DNA of 64,000 bases, from NCBI RefSeq assembly GCF_000215085.1, contig NC_015589.1, positions 1,860,001 to 1,924,000 on the forward strand. Direction: 5' to 3'. The notes below the pieces were generated by a model. The model was not told the origin of the DNA, did not search any database, and saw nothing but the letters and a program-made list of their open reading frames with translations. This stretch comes from Desulforamulus ruminis DSM 2154 (GTDB taxonomy: Bacteria > Bacillota > Desulfotomaculia > Desulfotomaculales > Desulfotomaculaceae). Shown here piece by piece: positions 1 through 8,571 of the stretch. The translations under genes were made by a program, and so were the position numbers. How positions within the stretch are numbered: the stretch's first letter is position 1; every line of letters begins with the position of its first letter.

Positions 1-2
1 GG

Positions 3-668
3 ATTGAAATTCTGGAAGTTCAAACCTCTCAAAACATCAGCCGCTGCCGGGTGAAATATCCCGGAGGCGAAATAACTCTGTCGGTCAATACGCCGGGTTT
101 TTATAACCTATATAATGCGCTGGCAGCTTTTTCAGTGGGATATTTGAAGAATTTGCCGCCCCAGTCCATCCTCCAGGGACTGCTGCACTATACTCCCGCC
201 ATCGGCAGAATGGAGACCTTCACTTATAAAGGAAAGCCGGTACTGTTGAATTTGGTTAAAAATCCCACGGGATACAATGAAGGCATCGCCAGCCTGTTAG
301 ACATGGAGGGTTCCAAAAACGTATTTATGGCTGTTAATGATAATGATGCGGACGGCAGGGATATTTCCTGGCTCTGGGATGTGGATTTTGAACATCTGGC
401 CCTGCATCAAGACCGCATTGCCCAATTTGTCTGCTCGGGCCTCCGGGGTGCGGAGATGGCCCTGCGGCTAAAGTACGCCGGCGTGGCACTGGAGAAGATT
501 ACCGTTGTGGAGAGCATGGAAGAGGCCATTCGTAGAACTCTGGAAGGATCCGGGGGGCTTAGTTATTTATTTTCCACTTATACCGCTCTCTGGCCGGCCC
601 AAAAGATATTACTGGAACTGGCAGTAAAGGAGGATTCCCATGCTCAAAATTTGTCATCTGTATCCTGA
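3..668 (+). CDS. murT: Lipid II isoglutaminyl synthase subunit MurT, C-terminal part (5' end outside window)
   Basis: The frame is open from the first bases of the window, so the Mur-ligase-like N-terminal half is missing. The visible part carries the MurT C-terminal domain (DUF1727), including the signature LVKNPTGYNE and the stretch VNDNDADGRDISWLWDVDFE. MurT activates the alpha-carboxylate of D-Glu in lipid II with ATP, and the partner GatD supplies ammonia, giving D-isoglutamine in the stem peptide. It acts at the cytoplasmic face of the membrane. It overlaps gatD by 29 bases, which implies coupled translation and fits the obligate heterodimer. Identification is firm; the true start cannot be seen. 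Confidence 0.93.
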   Translation: MEILEVQTSQNISRCRVKYPGGEITLSVNTPGFYNLYNALAAFSVGYLKNLPPQSILQGLLHYTPAIGRMETFTYKGKPVLLNLVKNPTGYNEGIASLLDMEGSKNVFMAVNDNDADGRDISWLWDVDFEHLALHQDRIAQFVCSGLRGAEMALRLKYAGVALEKITVVESMEEAIRRTLEGSGGLSYLFSTYTALWPAQKILLELAVKEDSHAQNLSSVS

Positions 669-1362
669 TCTGCTCAATTTATACGGTGACAGGGGAAATG
701 TGATTGCCTTTGTGCAGCGCTGCCGCTGGCGGGGAATTGCGGTGGAAGTAATGGAAATCAATATTGGGGAACCGGTAGATTTTTCAGAAGTGGACTTCCT
801 GTTCCTGGGGGGAGGTTCCGATAGGGAACAAACCCTGATGGCCCAGGACCTGATGACTCGGAAAGAGGGGCTGCAGGCAGCCATTGAAAATGATTTGGTG
901 GTGCTGGCCATTTGTGGCGGTTACCAAATGCTTGGCCAATACTATTTAACCCAGGAAGGACAGGAAATTCCCGGTCTGGGCTTGTTAAACCTGTATACCC
1001 GGGCTGGAACTAAAAGGCTGATCGGGAATGCGGTTATTGAAATGATGATCCATGGCGAAAGGGTTCAGGTGGCTGGTTTTGAAAATCATTCCGGTCAAAC
1101 CTTTATCAATGAACTTGAATCCTTGGGCAAAGTACTTTCCGGTTATGGGAATAACGGGCAGGACGGTACCGAAGGAGCAAGATATAAAAATGTCTTTTGC
1201 TCCTATTTGCACGGACCCCTGCTGCCTAAAAACAGCAGATTGACAGACTTATTCATTGGTCTGGCCTTGGCCCGCAGGGGACTGGATAATCGGCTTACAC
1301 CCCTGAATGATGAATTGGAGCAAATGGCTGCCGGGGTGATTACTAAGCGGCTTTTAAAATGA
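640..1362 (+). CDS. gatD: Lipid II isoglutaminyl synthase glutaminase subunit GatD
   Basis: A 240-residue class I glutamine amidotransferase of the CobB/CobQ-like type. The nucleophile is Cys92 in LAICGGYQMLG, and the catalytic His lies in SYLHGPLLPKN near residue 191. An AGGAGG-like site inside the end of murT precedes ATG 640. GatD hydrolyses glutamine and channels ammonia to MurT for amidation of lipid II. Length and motifs agree with GatD rather than with cobyric acid synthase, which is much longer. No clear terminator follows; a separate promoter serves the next short gene. Confidence 0.95.
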   Translation: MLKICHLYPDLLNLYGDRGNVIAFVQRCRWRGIAVEVMEINIGEPVDFSEVDFLFLGGGSDREQTLMAQDLMTRKEGLQAAIENDLVVLAICGGYQMLGQYYLTQEGQEIPGLGLLNLYTRAGTKRLIGNAVIEMMIHGERVQVAGFENHSGQTFINELESLGKVLSGYGNNGQDGTEGARYKNVFCSYLHGPLLPKNSRLTDLFIGLALARRGLDNRLTPLNDELEQMAAGVITKRLLK

Positions 1363-1415
1363 GGTACCGTAAAGGGCGGAAGGTTAACTCCAGGTAAAAA
1401 ATTTAAAAATAAGCA

Positions 1416-1444
1416 TTGTCAGCCACCTTGCAATTTGATAAAAT
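1416..1444 (+). promoter_or_regulatory. Sigma-A promoter for the short gene at 1489
   Basis: TTGTCA at 1416-1421 and TAAAAT at 1439-1444 are separated by exactly 17 bases. This is a near-consensus housekeeping promoter about 45 bases upstream of the ATG at 1489. It supports the short downstream reading frame being expressed. Confidence 0.7.
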
Positions 1445-1488
1445 AGTCACAAGAAGGAATACTGTATACAGGATACGGGGGTGGCGTT

Positions 1489-1635
1489 ATGCAATATTTA
1501 CTCACCTGGATCGAAGGTGAAGAGGTTTTTTACCGCCTTGTTCCCACTTTAGAATATGATCATTTGCTGCTGGAAGGCAAAAACTTAATTATTACTAAAC
1601 TGGATGAACCGGAATGTGAGAAAGTAACCCATTAA
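1489..1635 (+). CDS. Short hypothetical protein (48 aa)
   Basis: ATG 1489 follows a G-rich site (GGGGGTGG, 1477-1484) and encodes 48 residues beginning MQYLLTWIEGEEVFYRLVP and ending at TAA 1633-1635. A sigma-A promoter lies just upstream and an intrinsic terminator just downstream (1698-1719), so it looks like a complete one-gene transcription unit. The product is acidic and soluble, with no membrane segment, Cys cluster or recognisable domain. I do not recognise the family. The alternative is a non-coding RNA with a chance reading frame. Confidence 0.55.
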   Translation: MQYLLTWIEGEEVFYRLVPTLEYDHLLLEGKNLIITKLDEPECEKVTH

Positions 1636-1697
1636 TAGGATGGGTGCTGATAAAATTCTGTAAACATTTTTATGATGAACAACCCCGTGAGATCAAT

Positions 1698-1719
1698 ACC
1701 ACCCTTGGGTGGTTTTTTT
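1698..1719 (+). terminator. Intrinsic terminator after the short gene
   Basis: ACCACCC (1698-1704) pairs with GGGTGGT (1707-1713) and runs straight into seven T residues. The apparent loop is only two bases, so the inner pairs probably open to form it. It separates the 1489 unit from the prkA operon. Confidence 0.75.
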
Positions 1720-1896
1720 GTTTTCCGGGGTTTATCTACGTTAACGGGCTGTTTCATCCGAGGCTTGTCCCGCCAAATATTCTTTTATCGAGTAACGCTT
1801 TATTGGAATAAGGAATAGGATGATGCAGGCTACCTAAAAACGGTAAAAAACGCCGTATTGTTCCAAGCTGAGACCCTGTTACTTTTAGTACAAACC

Positions 1897-1926
1897 GTCT
1901 TTTTGAGTACCCGGCGGCATATAAAT
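1897..1926 (+). promoter_or_regulatory. Candidate sigma-E-type sporulation promoter for prkA
   Basis: GTCTTTTT (1897-1904), 13 bases, then CATATAAAT (1918-1926) resembles the Bacillus sigma-E pattern (GTCATATT, 13-15 bases, CATACAAT). It lies 49 bases before the prkA start. The functional context (a sporulation-linked operon) supports it, but the -35 half is imperfect. The remainder of 1720-1974 shows no gene. Confidence 0.35.
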
Positions 1927-1974
1927 TAGTTAATTACCCGCCTGATTAATTGCCATAAAGGAGTGATCAAATAA

Positions 1975-3870
1975 GTGGATTTTTTAAAACGCCTGGAAGA
2001 ATACAGATCATTGGAAAAAAGTTTGTCCTGGGAAGGAACTTTTCAGGATTATCTCGCCATAGTTAAAGAGAAACCTTATATTACCCAGCTTGCCCACGCA
2101 AGAATATACAACATGATTAAAGATGCCGGGGTTGAAGAGAAGGAAAATGGCAAAGTTTATAAATTTTTTTCCAAGGAAATATTCGGGCTTGATAAAACAC
2201 TTGAAAAATTTGTAGAAGAATATTTCCACCCGGCCGCCAGGCGCCTGGATGTTAGAAAAAGAATCCTGCTGTTAATGGGACCGGTCAGTGGGGGCAAATC
2301 CACCTTAGTAGCTATGCTCAAGCGAGGTCTGGAACAGTACTCCAGAACAGAAAAGGGAGCCATTTACGGGATTAAAGGCTGCCCCATGCATGAGGAACCC
2401 CTGCACCTGATACCAAAGGAACTGCGGCCGGAATTTGAAAAGGAATACAATGTTTATATTGAAGGGGAGCTTTGTCCTTCTTGCCGTATGCGCCTTGAGA
2501 CAGAATTTGGAGGATGCATCGAAAAGATTCCTGTGGAAAGGGTCTTTCTTTCGGAGGATAATCGCGTGGGCATCGGAACCTTCACTCCTTCGGATCCGAA
2601 GTCCCAGGATATTGCGGACTTAACCGGCAGCATTGATTTTTCAACCATTGCGGAATACGGTTCGGAATCAGATCCCAGGGCTTACCGCTTCGATGGAGAG
2701 CTAAATATCTCCAACCGGGGCTTAATGGAATTCCAGGAAATGCTGAAATGCGATGAAAAATTTCTTTGGAACCTATTGTCCCTTTCCCAGGAGGGAAATT
2801 TTAAAGCCGGCAGATTTGCTCTCATCTATGCCGATGAGATGATCATGGCCCATACCAATGAAAATGAATACCGGGCATTTATCAGCAATAAAAAGAATGA
2901 AGCCCTGCAATCCCGCATTATTGTAATGAAAATACCCTACAACCTGAAGGTGAGCGATGAAGTTAAGATCTACGAAAAGCTGATTAAGCAAAGTGATTTA
3001 AGTCAGATTCATATCGCTCCCCATGCTCTCAAAGTGGCCAGTATTTTCTCGGTGCTCTCAAGGCTAAAGGAGTCCAAAAAACAGGGCATGGATATTGTGA
3101 AAAAAATGAAACTTTACGATGGGGAAGATGTAGAAGGTTTTAAACAAAAAGATCTTAAAGAGCTGCAAAATGAAGCCATTGACGAAGGCATGAGCGGGGT
3201 GGATCCCCGTTATGTGATCAACCGCCTGTCATCGGCCCTCATTCGCACCAACACCCAGTGCATTAACCCTCTGGATGTTTTAAGAGCTATTAAAGACGGT
3301 TTGGATCAGCATGCTTCCATTACCCAGGAAGAAAAGGAAAGACTGTTAAATTACATTTCCATTGCCAGAAAAGAATACGACGAAATGGCCAAGAAAGAAG
3401 TCCAGAAAGCCTTCGTCTACTCCTTTGAGGAGTCGGCCAAAGTATTGTTTAATAATTATCTGGATAACGTAGAGGCCTATTGCAATGGCGTAAAAATAAA
3501 AGATCCCATTACCGATGAAGAAATGGATCCCGATGAAAAGTTAATGAGGTCCATTGAGGAACAAATCGGTATTTCCGAAAATGCCAAAAAGACTTTCCGG
3601 GAAGAAATACTGATTCGCCTATCCATCTATGCCAGAAAAAATCGGAAATTTAATTATGACAGTCATGAAAGACTGAGGGAAGCCATTGAAAAGAAACTCT
3701 TTGCCGATCTGAAGGATGTGGTCAAAATCACCACCTCCAGCAAGACTCCGGACGGGGAACAACTGAAGCGAATTAATGAGGTCAGCGCGCGGCTGATTGC
3801 TGAACACGGTTATTGCCCGGTTTGTGCTAATGAATTGTTGAAATACGTAGGAAGCTTGTTGAGCCGTTAG
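1975..3870 (+). CDS. prkA: PrkA family serine protein kinase / AAA+ protein
   Basis: 631 residues, the family's usual length. An N-terminal AAA+ domain carries the Walker A motif GPVSGGKST at residues 102-110, the altered P-loop typical of PrkA. A Cys pair (CPSC, residues 167-170) follows, and a second CPVC pair sits near the C-terminus. GTG 1975 is chosen because AAAGGAG lies 10 bases upstream. In Bacillus PrkA supports sporulation; in E. coli the homologue YeaG acts with YeaH in starvation responses. Here it heads prkA-yhbH-spoVR, the same three families. The spacing to yhbH is about 11 bases, so co-transcription is near certain. Confidence 0.96.
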   Translation: MDFLKRLEEYRSLEKSLSWEGTFQDYLAIVKEKPYITQLAHARIYNMIKDAGVEEKENGKVYKFFSKEIFGLDKTLEKFVEEYFHPAARRLDVRKRILLLMGPVSGGKSTLVAMLKRGLEQYSRTEKGAIYGIKGCPMHEEPLHLIPKELRPEFEKEYNVYIEGELCPSCRMRLETEFGGCIEKIPVERVFLSEDNRVGIGTFTPSDPKSQDIADLTGSIDFSTIAEYGSESDPRAYRFDGELNISNRGLMEFQEMLKCDEKFLWNLLSLSQEGNFKAGRFALIYADEMIMAHTNENEYRAFISNKKNEALQSRIIVMKIPYNLKVSDEVKIYEKLIKQSDLSQIHIAPHALKVASIFSVLSRLKESKKQGMDIVKKMKLYDGEDVEGFKQKDLKELQNEAIDEGMSGVDPRYVINRLSSALIRTNTQCINPLDVLRAIKDGLDQHASITQEEKERLLNYISIARKEYDEMAKKEVQKAFVYSFEESAKVLFNNYLDNVEAYCNGVKIKDPITDEEMDPDEKLMRSIEEQIGISENAKKTFREEILIRLSIYARKNRKFNYDSHERLREAIEKKLFADLKDVVKITTSSKTPDGEQLKRINEVSARLIAEHGYCPVCANELLKYVGSLLSR

Positions 3871-3881
3871 GAGTGATGGCT

Positions 3882-5030
3882 GTGGAACAAAACTATATTA
3901 TTACCCGGGAGGACTGGTCCCTTCACCGTAAAGGGGAAGTGGACCAACACCGGCATAAAGAAAAGGTGCGGGAGGCCATCAAAAAAAATCTTGCCGATAT
4001 TGTTACCGAGGAAGGAATTATTTTATCCGATGGACGCAGGACGGTAAAAGTACCCATTCGTTCTTTGGAACAGTTCCGCTTCCAATATGATACCCGCAAG
4101 CAAAAGCATGTGGGGCAGGGGAACGGCAAAACCAAAGTAGGGGACATTATCGGAACGGATCCCCAACAGGGGCCGGGGAAAGGACCCGGAGCCGGGGAAG
4201 AACCCGGGGCGGATTATTATGAGGCCGAGGTAACCATTGATGAAGTAGCACAAATTGTTTTTGAGGATTTGGATTTGCCCAATCTGGAAGAAAAGAGGAA
4301 TAAAAAGCTGGCCTCGGAATCGGTGGAATTCAGAGATGTGAGAAAATACGGGATTCAGAGCAACATTGACCGGAAAAAGACCATCCTTGAAGTACTGAAA
4401 AGAAATGCTCTCAAAGGAAATCCAGGATTACACGGGATTACTCCGGAGGATTTACGCTATAAGACCTGGGAAGTGATTCCCAAATTTGAATCCAGCGCGG
4501 TGGTGCTGGCCATGATGGATACCTCCGGGTCCATGGGTCCCTTTGAAAAATATATTGCCAGAAGCTTTTTCTTCTGGATGGTCAAATTTTTGCGGACAAA
4601 GTATGAAAATGTGGAAATCGTTTTTCTGGCCCATCATACGGAAGCCAAGGAAGTTACGGAAGATGAATTTTTTACCAAAGGGGAAAGCGGCGGCACCCGG
4701 TGCTCCTCCGTTTATAAATTGGCCCTGGAGATTATTGAATCCCGATATTCAACGGATGATTACAATATCTATGCCTTTCATTTTTCGGACGGCGATAATT
4801 TAAACAGTGACAATGAAGTATGCATTCGTTATATTGATCAGTTGCTGTTGAAATGCAATCTGATCGGCTATGGGGAAATTGAAGGGCCTTATTACTATAC
4901 CAGTACCCTGAATACGCAATACAAGCGAATTAATCATCCCCGTTTTATCAGTGTAAGCATCCGTGATAAATCAGGAGTTTATCCGGCATTAAAGACATTT
5001 TTTAAAAATCAGGACCAAAGGGGAGGGTAA
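3882..5030 (+). CDS. yhbH: YhbH/YeaH family protein (DUF444) with a von Willebrand A-like domain
   Basis: About 382 residues. The N-terminus (EDWSLHRKGEVDQHRHKEKV) is characteristic of the YhbH/YeaH family. A Gly/Pro-rich linker (around residues 90-110) leads to a C-terminal vWA-like domain whose metal site DTSGSMG falls at about residues 213-219. GTG 3882 is preferred because AGGAG (3869-3873) lies 8 bases upstream; GTG 3873 and ATG 3876 are in frame but overlap or crowd that site. The protein is a partner of PrkA/YeaG and required for efficient sporulation in Bacillus. It ends 2 bases before spoVR. Confidence 0.94.
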   Translation: MEQNYIITREDWSLHRKGEVDQHRHKEKVREAIKKNLADIVTEEGIILSDGRRTVKVPIRSLEQFRFQYDTRKQKHVGQGNGKTKVGDIIGTDPQQGPGKGPGAGEEPGADYYEAEVTIDEVAQIVFEDLDLPNLEEKRNKKLASESVEFRDVRKYGIQSNIDRKKTILEVLKRNALKGNPGLHGITPEDLRYKTWEVIPKFESSAVVLAMMDTSGSMGPFEKYIARSFFFWMVKFLRTKYENVEIVFLAHHTEAKEVTEDEFFTKGESGGTRCSSVYKLALEIIESRYSTDDYNIYAFHFSDGDNLNSDNEVCIRYIDQLLLKCNLIGYGEIEGPYYYTSTLNTQYKRINHPRFISVSIRDKSGVYPALKTFFKNQDQRGG

Positions 5031-5032
5031 CC

Positions 5033-6436
5033 ATGGCCGACCAGGTTCTGGAGGAGTTAAAACAACTGGAAACCGCCATTCCACAAATGATAGAAATCGC
5101 CGGGAATTTTAAACTGGATTTTTACCCCATGCGCTTTGAGATTTGTCCAAGTGAAATTATCTATACCTTCGGGGCTTATGGTATGCCGACCCGTTATACA
5201 CACTGGTCCTTTGGCAAGTCCTATCACCGCATGAAAACGCAATATGACTATAATTTAAGCAGAATTTATGAGATGGTGATCAATTCCAATCCCTGCTACG
5301 CTTTCCTATTGGATGGCAATTCCATTATTCAAAATAAAATGGTGGCTGCCCACGTACTGGGACATTGTGATTTTTTTAAAAACAATATTTATTTTAGTTT
5401 TACCAACCCCAAGGATGTGGTTGAATCCATGGCGGTGGCGGCGGACCGGTTCCGAAATTATGAAATGGTGCATGGGCAACAAAAGGTGGAAGCCTTTGTG
5501 GATGATGTCATGGCCATCCAGGAGCATATCGACCCGCACAATCTGATCCGGGGAAAAAACCGGGAAAAGAAAGAAAAGGACGGATGCTGCAAGAGAACCT
5601 CCGGCACGCCCTATGATGATTTATGGGAACTGGATCATAGCCGCTGTGACTGCAAGGGGGGCTGCAGCCGGGAAAAAGGGAAATTTCCGGAGCAGCCGGA
5701 AAAGGATATCTTATTATTTATTATGGAAAACGCCCGGGAAATGGAAGAATGGCAGTTGGATATCCTTTCAACCCTGAGGGATGAAATGTTTTACTTTTGG
5801 CCCCAGATGCAGACTAAAATTATGAATGAGGGCTGGGCTACCTACTGGCACCTGCGCATTATGAGGGAAATGGATTTAACGGAAGCAGAGACCATTGAAT
5901 TTGGGAAAATGCATGCCGGGGTGGTGATACCCTCCCGCAACAGCATCAATCCCTACCATGTGGGTCTGAAAATCTTTGAAGACATTGAAAAGCGATGGGA
6001 TAAAGAATTAGGAGAAGGGGCAGGAAGAGAGAAAATATTCGAAGTCAGGGAAATGGATAACGATATTTCCTTTTTACGCAATTATCTCACCAAAGAACTG
6101 GTGGAAGAACTGGATCTCTATTTATACCGGAAAATTGGGCACGAGTGGAAAATTGTTGAAAAACAGTGGGAAAAGGTGAGGGATTACCTGGTTCACAACT
6201 TAACCAACGTCGGATTTCCCACCATTGTTGTGGAAGACGGGGACTTTGGCAAAAGGGGAGAAATGTACCTGAGGCATTTATTTGAAGACCGGGAATTAAA
6301 TATCCCCTATCTGGAAAAAACCCTGGTCCATGTATACCGGTTGTGGAAACGACCGGTGCATCTGGAAACAAAAATTGATAACAAATCGGTATTGTTTAGC
6401 TATGACGGAGAAAAAGCAAGTAAGAAGTTTATATAA
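5033..6436 (+). CDS. spoVR: SpoVR family protein
   Basis: 467 residues with SpoVR-family signatures, including the C-terminal half DEMFYFWPQMQTKIMNEGWA. A Cys-rich insert (around residues 184-210, DGCCKR...CDCKGGC) is visible and could bind a metal. SpoVR is needed for spore cortex formation in Bacillus; its biochemical activity is not established. AGGGGAGGG lies just upstream of ATG 5033. It is the last gene of the prkA operon, and a palindromic repeat begins 2 bases after its stop. Family assignment is firm, molecular role unknown. Confidence 0.95.
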   Translation: MADQVLEELKQLETAIPQMIEIAGNFKLDFYPMRFEICPSEIIYTFGAYGMPTRYTHWSFGKSYHRMKTQYDYNLSRIYEMVINSNPCYAFLLDGNSIIQNKMVAAHVLGHCDFFKNNIYFSFTNPKDVVESMAVAADRFRNYEMVHGQQKVEAFVDDVMAIQEHIDPHNLIRGKNREKKEKDGCCKRTSGTPYDDLWELDHSRCDCKGGCSREKGKFPEQPEKDILLFIMENAREMEEWQLDILSTLRDEMFYFWPQMQTKIMNEGWATYWHLRIMREMDLTEAETIEFGKMHAGVVIPSRNSINPYHVGLKIFEDIEKRWDKELGEGAGREKIFEVREMDNDISFLRNYLTKELVEELDLYLYRKIGHEWKIVEKQWEKVRDYLVHNLTNVGFPTIVVEDGDFGKRGEMYLRHLFEDRELNIPYLEKTLVHVYRLWKRPVHLETKIDNKSVLFSYDGEKASKKFI

Positions 6437-6437
6437 T

Positions 6438-6567
6438 AAGAACAGGCAGATAACCACCACTGAATAGGAATAGAGCACGGATTGAACGGATGATACTGAT
6501 TCACACGGATTTTAAATAAAGAATTAAAAATCCGTGTGAATCAGTGTTCTATTATTTTATTTTTTGC
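6438..6567 (+). repeat. Palindromic dispersed repeat, copy 1
   Basis: A 130-base element starting AAGAACAGGCAGATAAC and ending GTGTTCTATTATTTTATTTT. Its core is a long inverted repeat: GATTCACACGGATTTT (around 6509-6524) against AAAATCCGTGTGAATC, with an A/T-rich loop. Copy 2 at 16381-16524 has the same left flank, right flank and loop. It encodes nothing and sits right behind spoVR, so it could also act on the 3' end of that transcript. Confidence 0.85.
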
Positions 6568-6746
6568 AAATAAGGGTCTGCGTAATAGGAACCTTTCTGG
6601 GTTCTTTTTGCATAGGCCTGTTTTTTTATTCGGGAGTGACCGGGTTTGCAGTGAACAAAAGGTGGCAGAAAAGACAATTTTCCATTCCGTATCATTGATT
6701 TTTTCCTAAAGGGTATACTACAGGAAAAAATCAGGAGTGAAAAACC

Positions 6747-7574
6747 ATGAGATCCCTCTGGAAAGGGGCCGTCAGCTTTGGTCTGGTATATGTCCCCGTA
6801 AAAATGTACGCTGCCACTGAAAAGAAAAATGTTAAATTTAATTACCTGCATGAAAAATGCAAAACTCCCGTACAATACCGGCGTTATTGTCCCTACTGCG
6901 ATGCGGAAGTGGAGATGGAGGAACTAGTAAAGGGCTATGAATATGAGAAGGGCCAATATGTGGTGATCCGGGAAGAAGATTTTGAGAACCTGCCCGGAGA
7001 AAATACCCGCAGTATTAATATTGTGGATTTCGTGGATTTAACGGAAATTGATCCCCTTTATTTTGATAAGGGATACTATCTGGCGCCGGGAGACGGAGGA
7101 CAGAGAGTTTACGAACTGCTGAAAAAATCCATGGAGGAAACCGGCAAGGTGGCCTTGGCCAAAGTAGTGATTCGTAATAAGGAGTCCCTGGCAGCATTGC
7201 GGGTGGCCGAAGGGGTTATTACCATGAGCACTATGTTTTACCCGGACGAAGTGAGGAAAACCACCGCCATTCCGGAATTGCACTACCAGGTCAGTATTCA
7301 CGACAACGAGCTAAAAATGGCCATTGATTTGATCAATAATCTGGCGGCTCCCTTTCACCCGGAGAAATACACCGATGAATATCGTGAACAATTGATGCAG
7401 GTTATTCAGGCCAAGGTAGCCGGAGAAGGCGTTGAATTGCCGCCGGCCAAGGAATCGGAAAAAGTAGTTGATTTAATGTCCGCTCTCAAAGCCAGCATAG
7501 ACCTAGCCAAACAGGAACGGGACGGCCAAAAGAAAAAGGGCCAAAGGACCAAGAAAAAGGCAGCCGGCATTTAG
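6747..7574 (+). CDS. ku: Non-homologous end-joining protein Ku
   Basis: 275 residues starting MRSLWKGAVSFGLVYVPVKMY, a hallmark of bacterial Ku. The core ring domain spans most of the protein and a short Lys-rich tail (KKKGQRTKKKAAGI) ends it, as is common for DNA-binding tails of bacterial Ku. The homodimer encircles broken DNA ends and recruits LigD. AGGAG stands 9 bases before ATG 6747. It forms an operon with the LigD ligase gene 11 bases downstream. In spore formers this pair repairs breaks during germination; a forespore-specific promoter was looked for but not convincingly found. Confidence 0.97.
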   Translation: MRSLWKGAVSFGLVYVPVKMYAATEKKNVKFNYLHEKCKTPVQYRRYCPYCDAEVEMEELVKGYEYEKGQYVVIREEDFENLPGENTRSINIVDFVDLTEIDPLYFDKGYYLAPGDGGQRVYELLKKSMEETGKVALAKVVIRNKESLAALRVAEGVITMSTMFYPDEVRKTTAIPELHYQVSIHDNELKMAIDLINNLAAPFHPEKYTDEYREQLMQVIQAKVAGEGVELPPAKESEKVVDLMSALKASIDLAKQERDGQKKKGQRTKKKAAGI

Positions 7575-7585
7575 AGGAGGTCTAT

Positions 7586-8536
7586 ATGCGGCAGGAAAAA
7601 GAACTACCCAATTTAAAGCCCATGCTGGCGGTGAAGGCCGCTCCCTTTGACAGTGACGATTACTTGTATGAAATTAAGTGGGACGGCTATAGGGCATTGG
7701 CCTATCTAAATCAACAAACCCTTCTTTATTCCCGCAATCAACTGGATCTTACCAAAAGTTTTCCAGACCTGCAGGGACTGCATCTCAGGGTAAAGCAGAA
7801 ACCCCTCATTTTAGACGGTGAAATTGTGGTATTAAAGGACGGAAAACCTTCCTTCAGCGCTCTACAATCCAGGGGCAAGCTCAGTGATCCTTTGAAGATA
7901 CGCAGGCTTTGCCAACAAAATCCCGCTACTTTTGTGGTCTTTGATGTACTTTTTAGCAACGGGAGGAATTTAATGAACCTTCCCCTTCTCCAGAGGAAAA
8001 AATTTCTGGAGGAAATGGCGGAACAGGGACCGGATTTAATTGTCTCCCAGTATGTGCTGGGTTCCGGTTGTGAGTTCTTTAGGGTGGTTAAAGCCGCAGG
8101 TTTGGAAGGAATGGTAGCTAAAAGACTGGACAGCCCTTACTTACCGGGTAAAAGATCCGGCTACTGGAAAAAAATCCGTTGGGTTCAGTCCGCCGATCTG
8201 GTTATTTGTGGTTGGGAAAAGGGAGAAGGGCAGAGATTGTTGGGAGCACTGATTTTAGGCGTCCCGGAGAAGGGAGGCTGGGTATATATGGGGAAGGTAG
8301 GGACGGGTTTTAGTAGGGAAGAGGAGAAAAGAATCATTACTTTGTTAAAACCTTTGGAAGGACATCCCCCCTTTTCCAGCCTGCCGGATGAGGATTTTCG
8401 GAAAACCGTCTGGGTTTGTCCGGAATTAGTTTGCGAGGTTACCTTTAGTGAGATCAGCCCGGAGGGGCGGTTGAGGCACCCAAGTTACAAGGGGCTGCGC
8501 AAAGATAAAAAGGCGGAAGAATGCGGCCACCTATAA
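7586..8536 (+). CDS. ligD: ATP-dependent DNA ligase (stand-alone LigD ligase domain)
   Basis: 316 residues. The nucleotidyltransferase motif I is EIKWDGYRA with catalytic Lys31. LDGEIVVL (motif III area) and MVAKRLDSPY...GYWKKIR (motifs IV-V) follow. The C-terminal OB domain ends around residue 310. AGGAGG precedes ATG 7586. Only the ligase domain is present; the polymerase domain is a separate gene at 17227-18141 and no phosphoesterase domain is seen in this window. The gene follows ku in one operon and ends at a bidirectional terminator. Confidence 0.95.
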   Translation: MRQEKELPNLKPMLAVKAAPFDSDDYLYEIKWDGYRALAYLNQQTLLYSRNQLDLTKSFPDLQGLHLRVKQKPLILDGEIVVLKDGKPSFSALQSRGKLSDPLKIRRLCQQNPATFVVFDVLFSNGRNLMNLPLLQRKKFLEEMAEQGPDLIVSQYVLGSGCEFFRVVKAAGLEGMVAKRLDSPYLPGKRSGYWKKIRWVQSADLVICGWEKGEGQRLLGALILGVPEKGGWVYMGKVGTGFSREEEKRIITLLKPLEGHPPFSSLPDEDFRKTVWVCPELVCEVTFSEISPEGRLRHPSYKGLRKDKKAEECGHL

Positions 8537-8570
8537 AAGCACATAATCCTTAAAATTATGTGCTTTGTTA
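8536..8570. terminator. Bidirectional terminator between ligD and the response regulator
   Basis: AAAGCACATAAT (8536-8547) pairs perfectly with ATTATGTGCTTT (8555-8566) around a 7-base loop. The gene pair is convergent and A/T runs flank both sides, so the hairpin can stop transcripts from either strand. Confidence 0.8.
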
Positions 8571-8571
8571 T

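Noticed and set aside
6689-6720. Forespore (sigma-G) promoter for ku
   Set aside because: A TATACTA box is present at 6714-6720, but no -35 match lies at the required distance.
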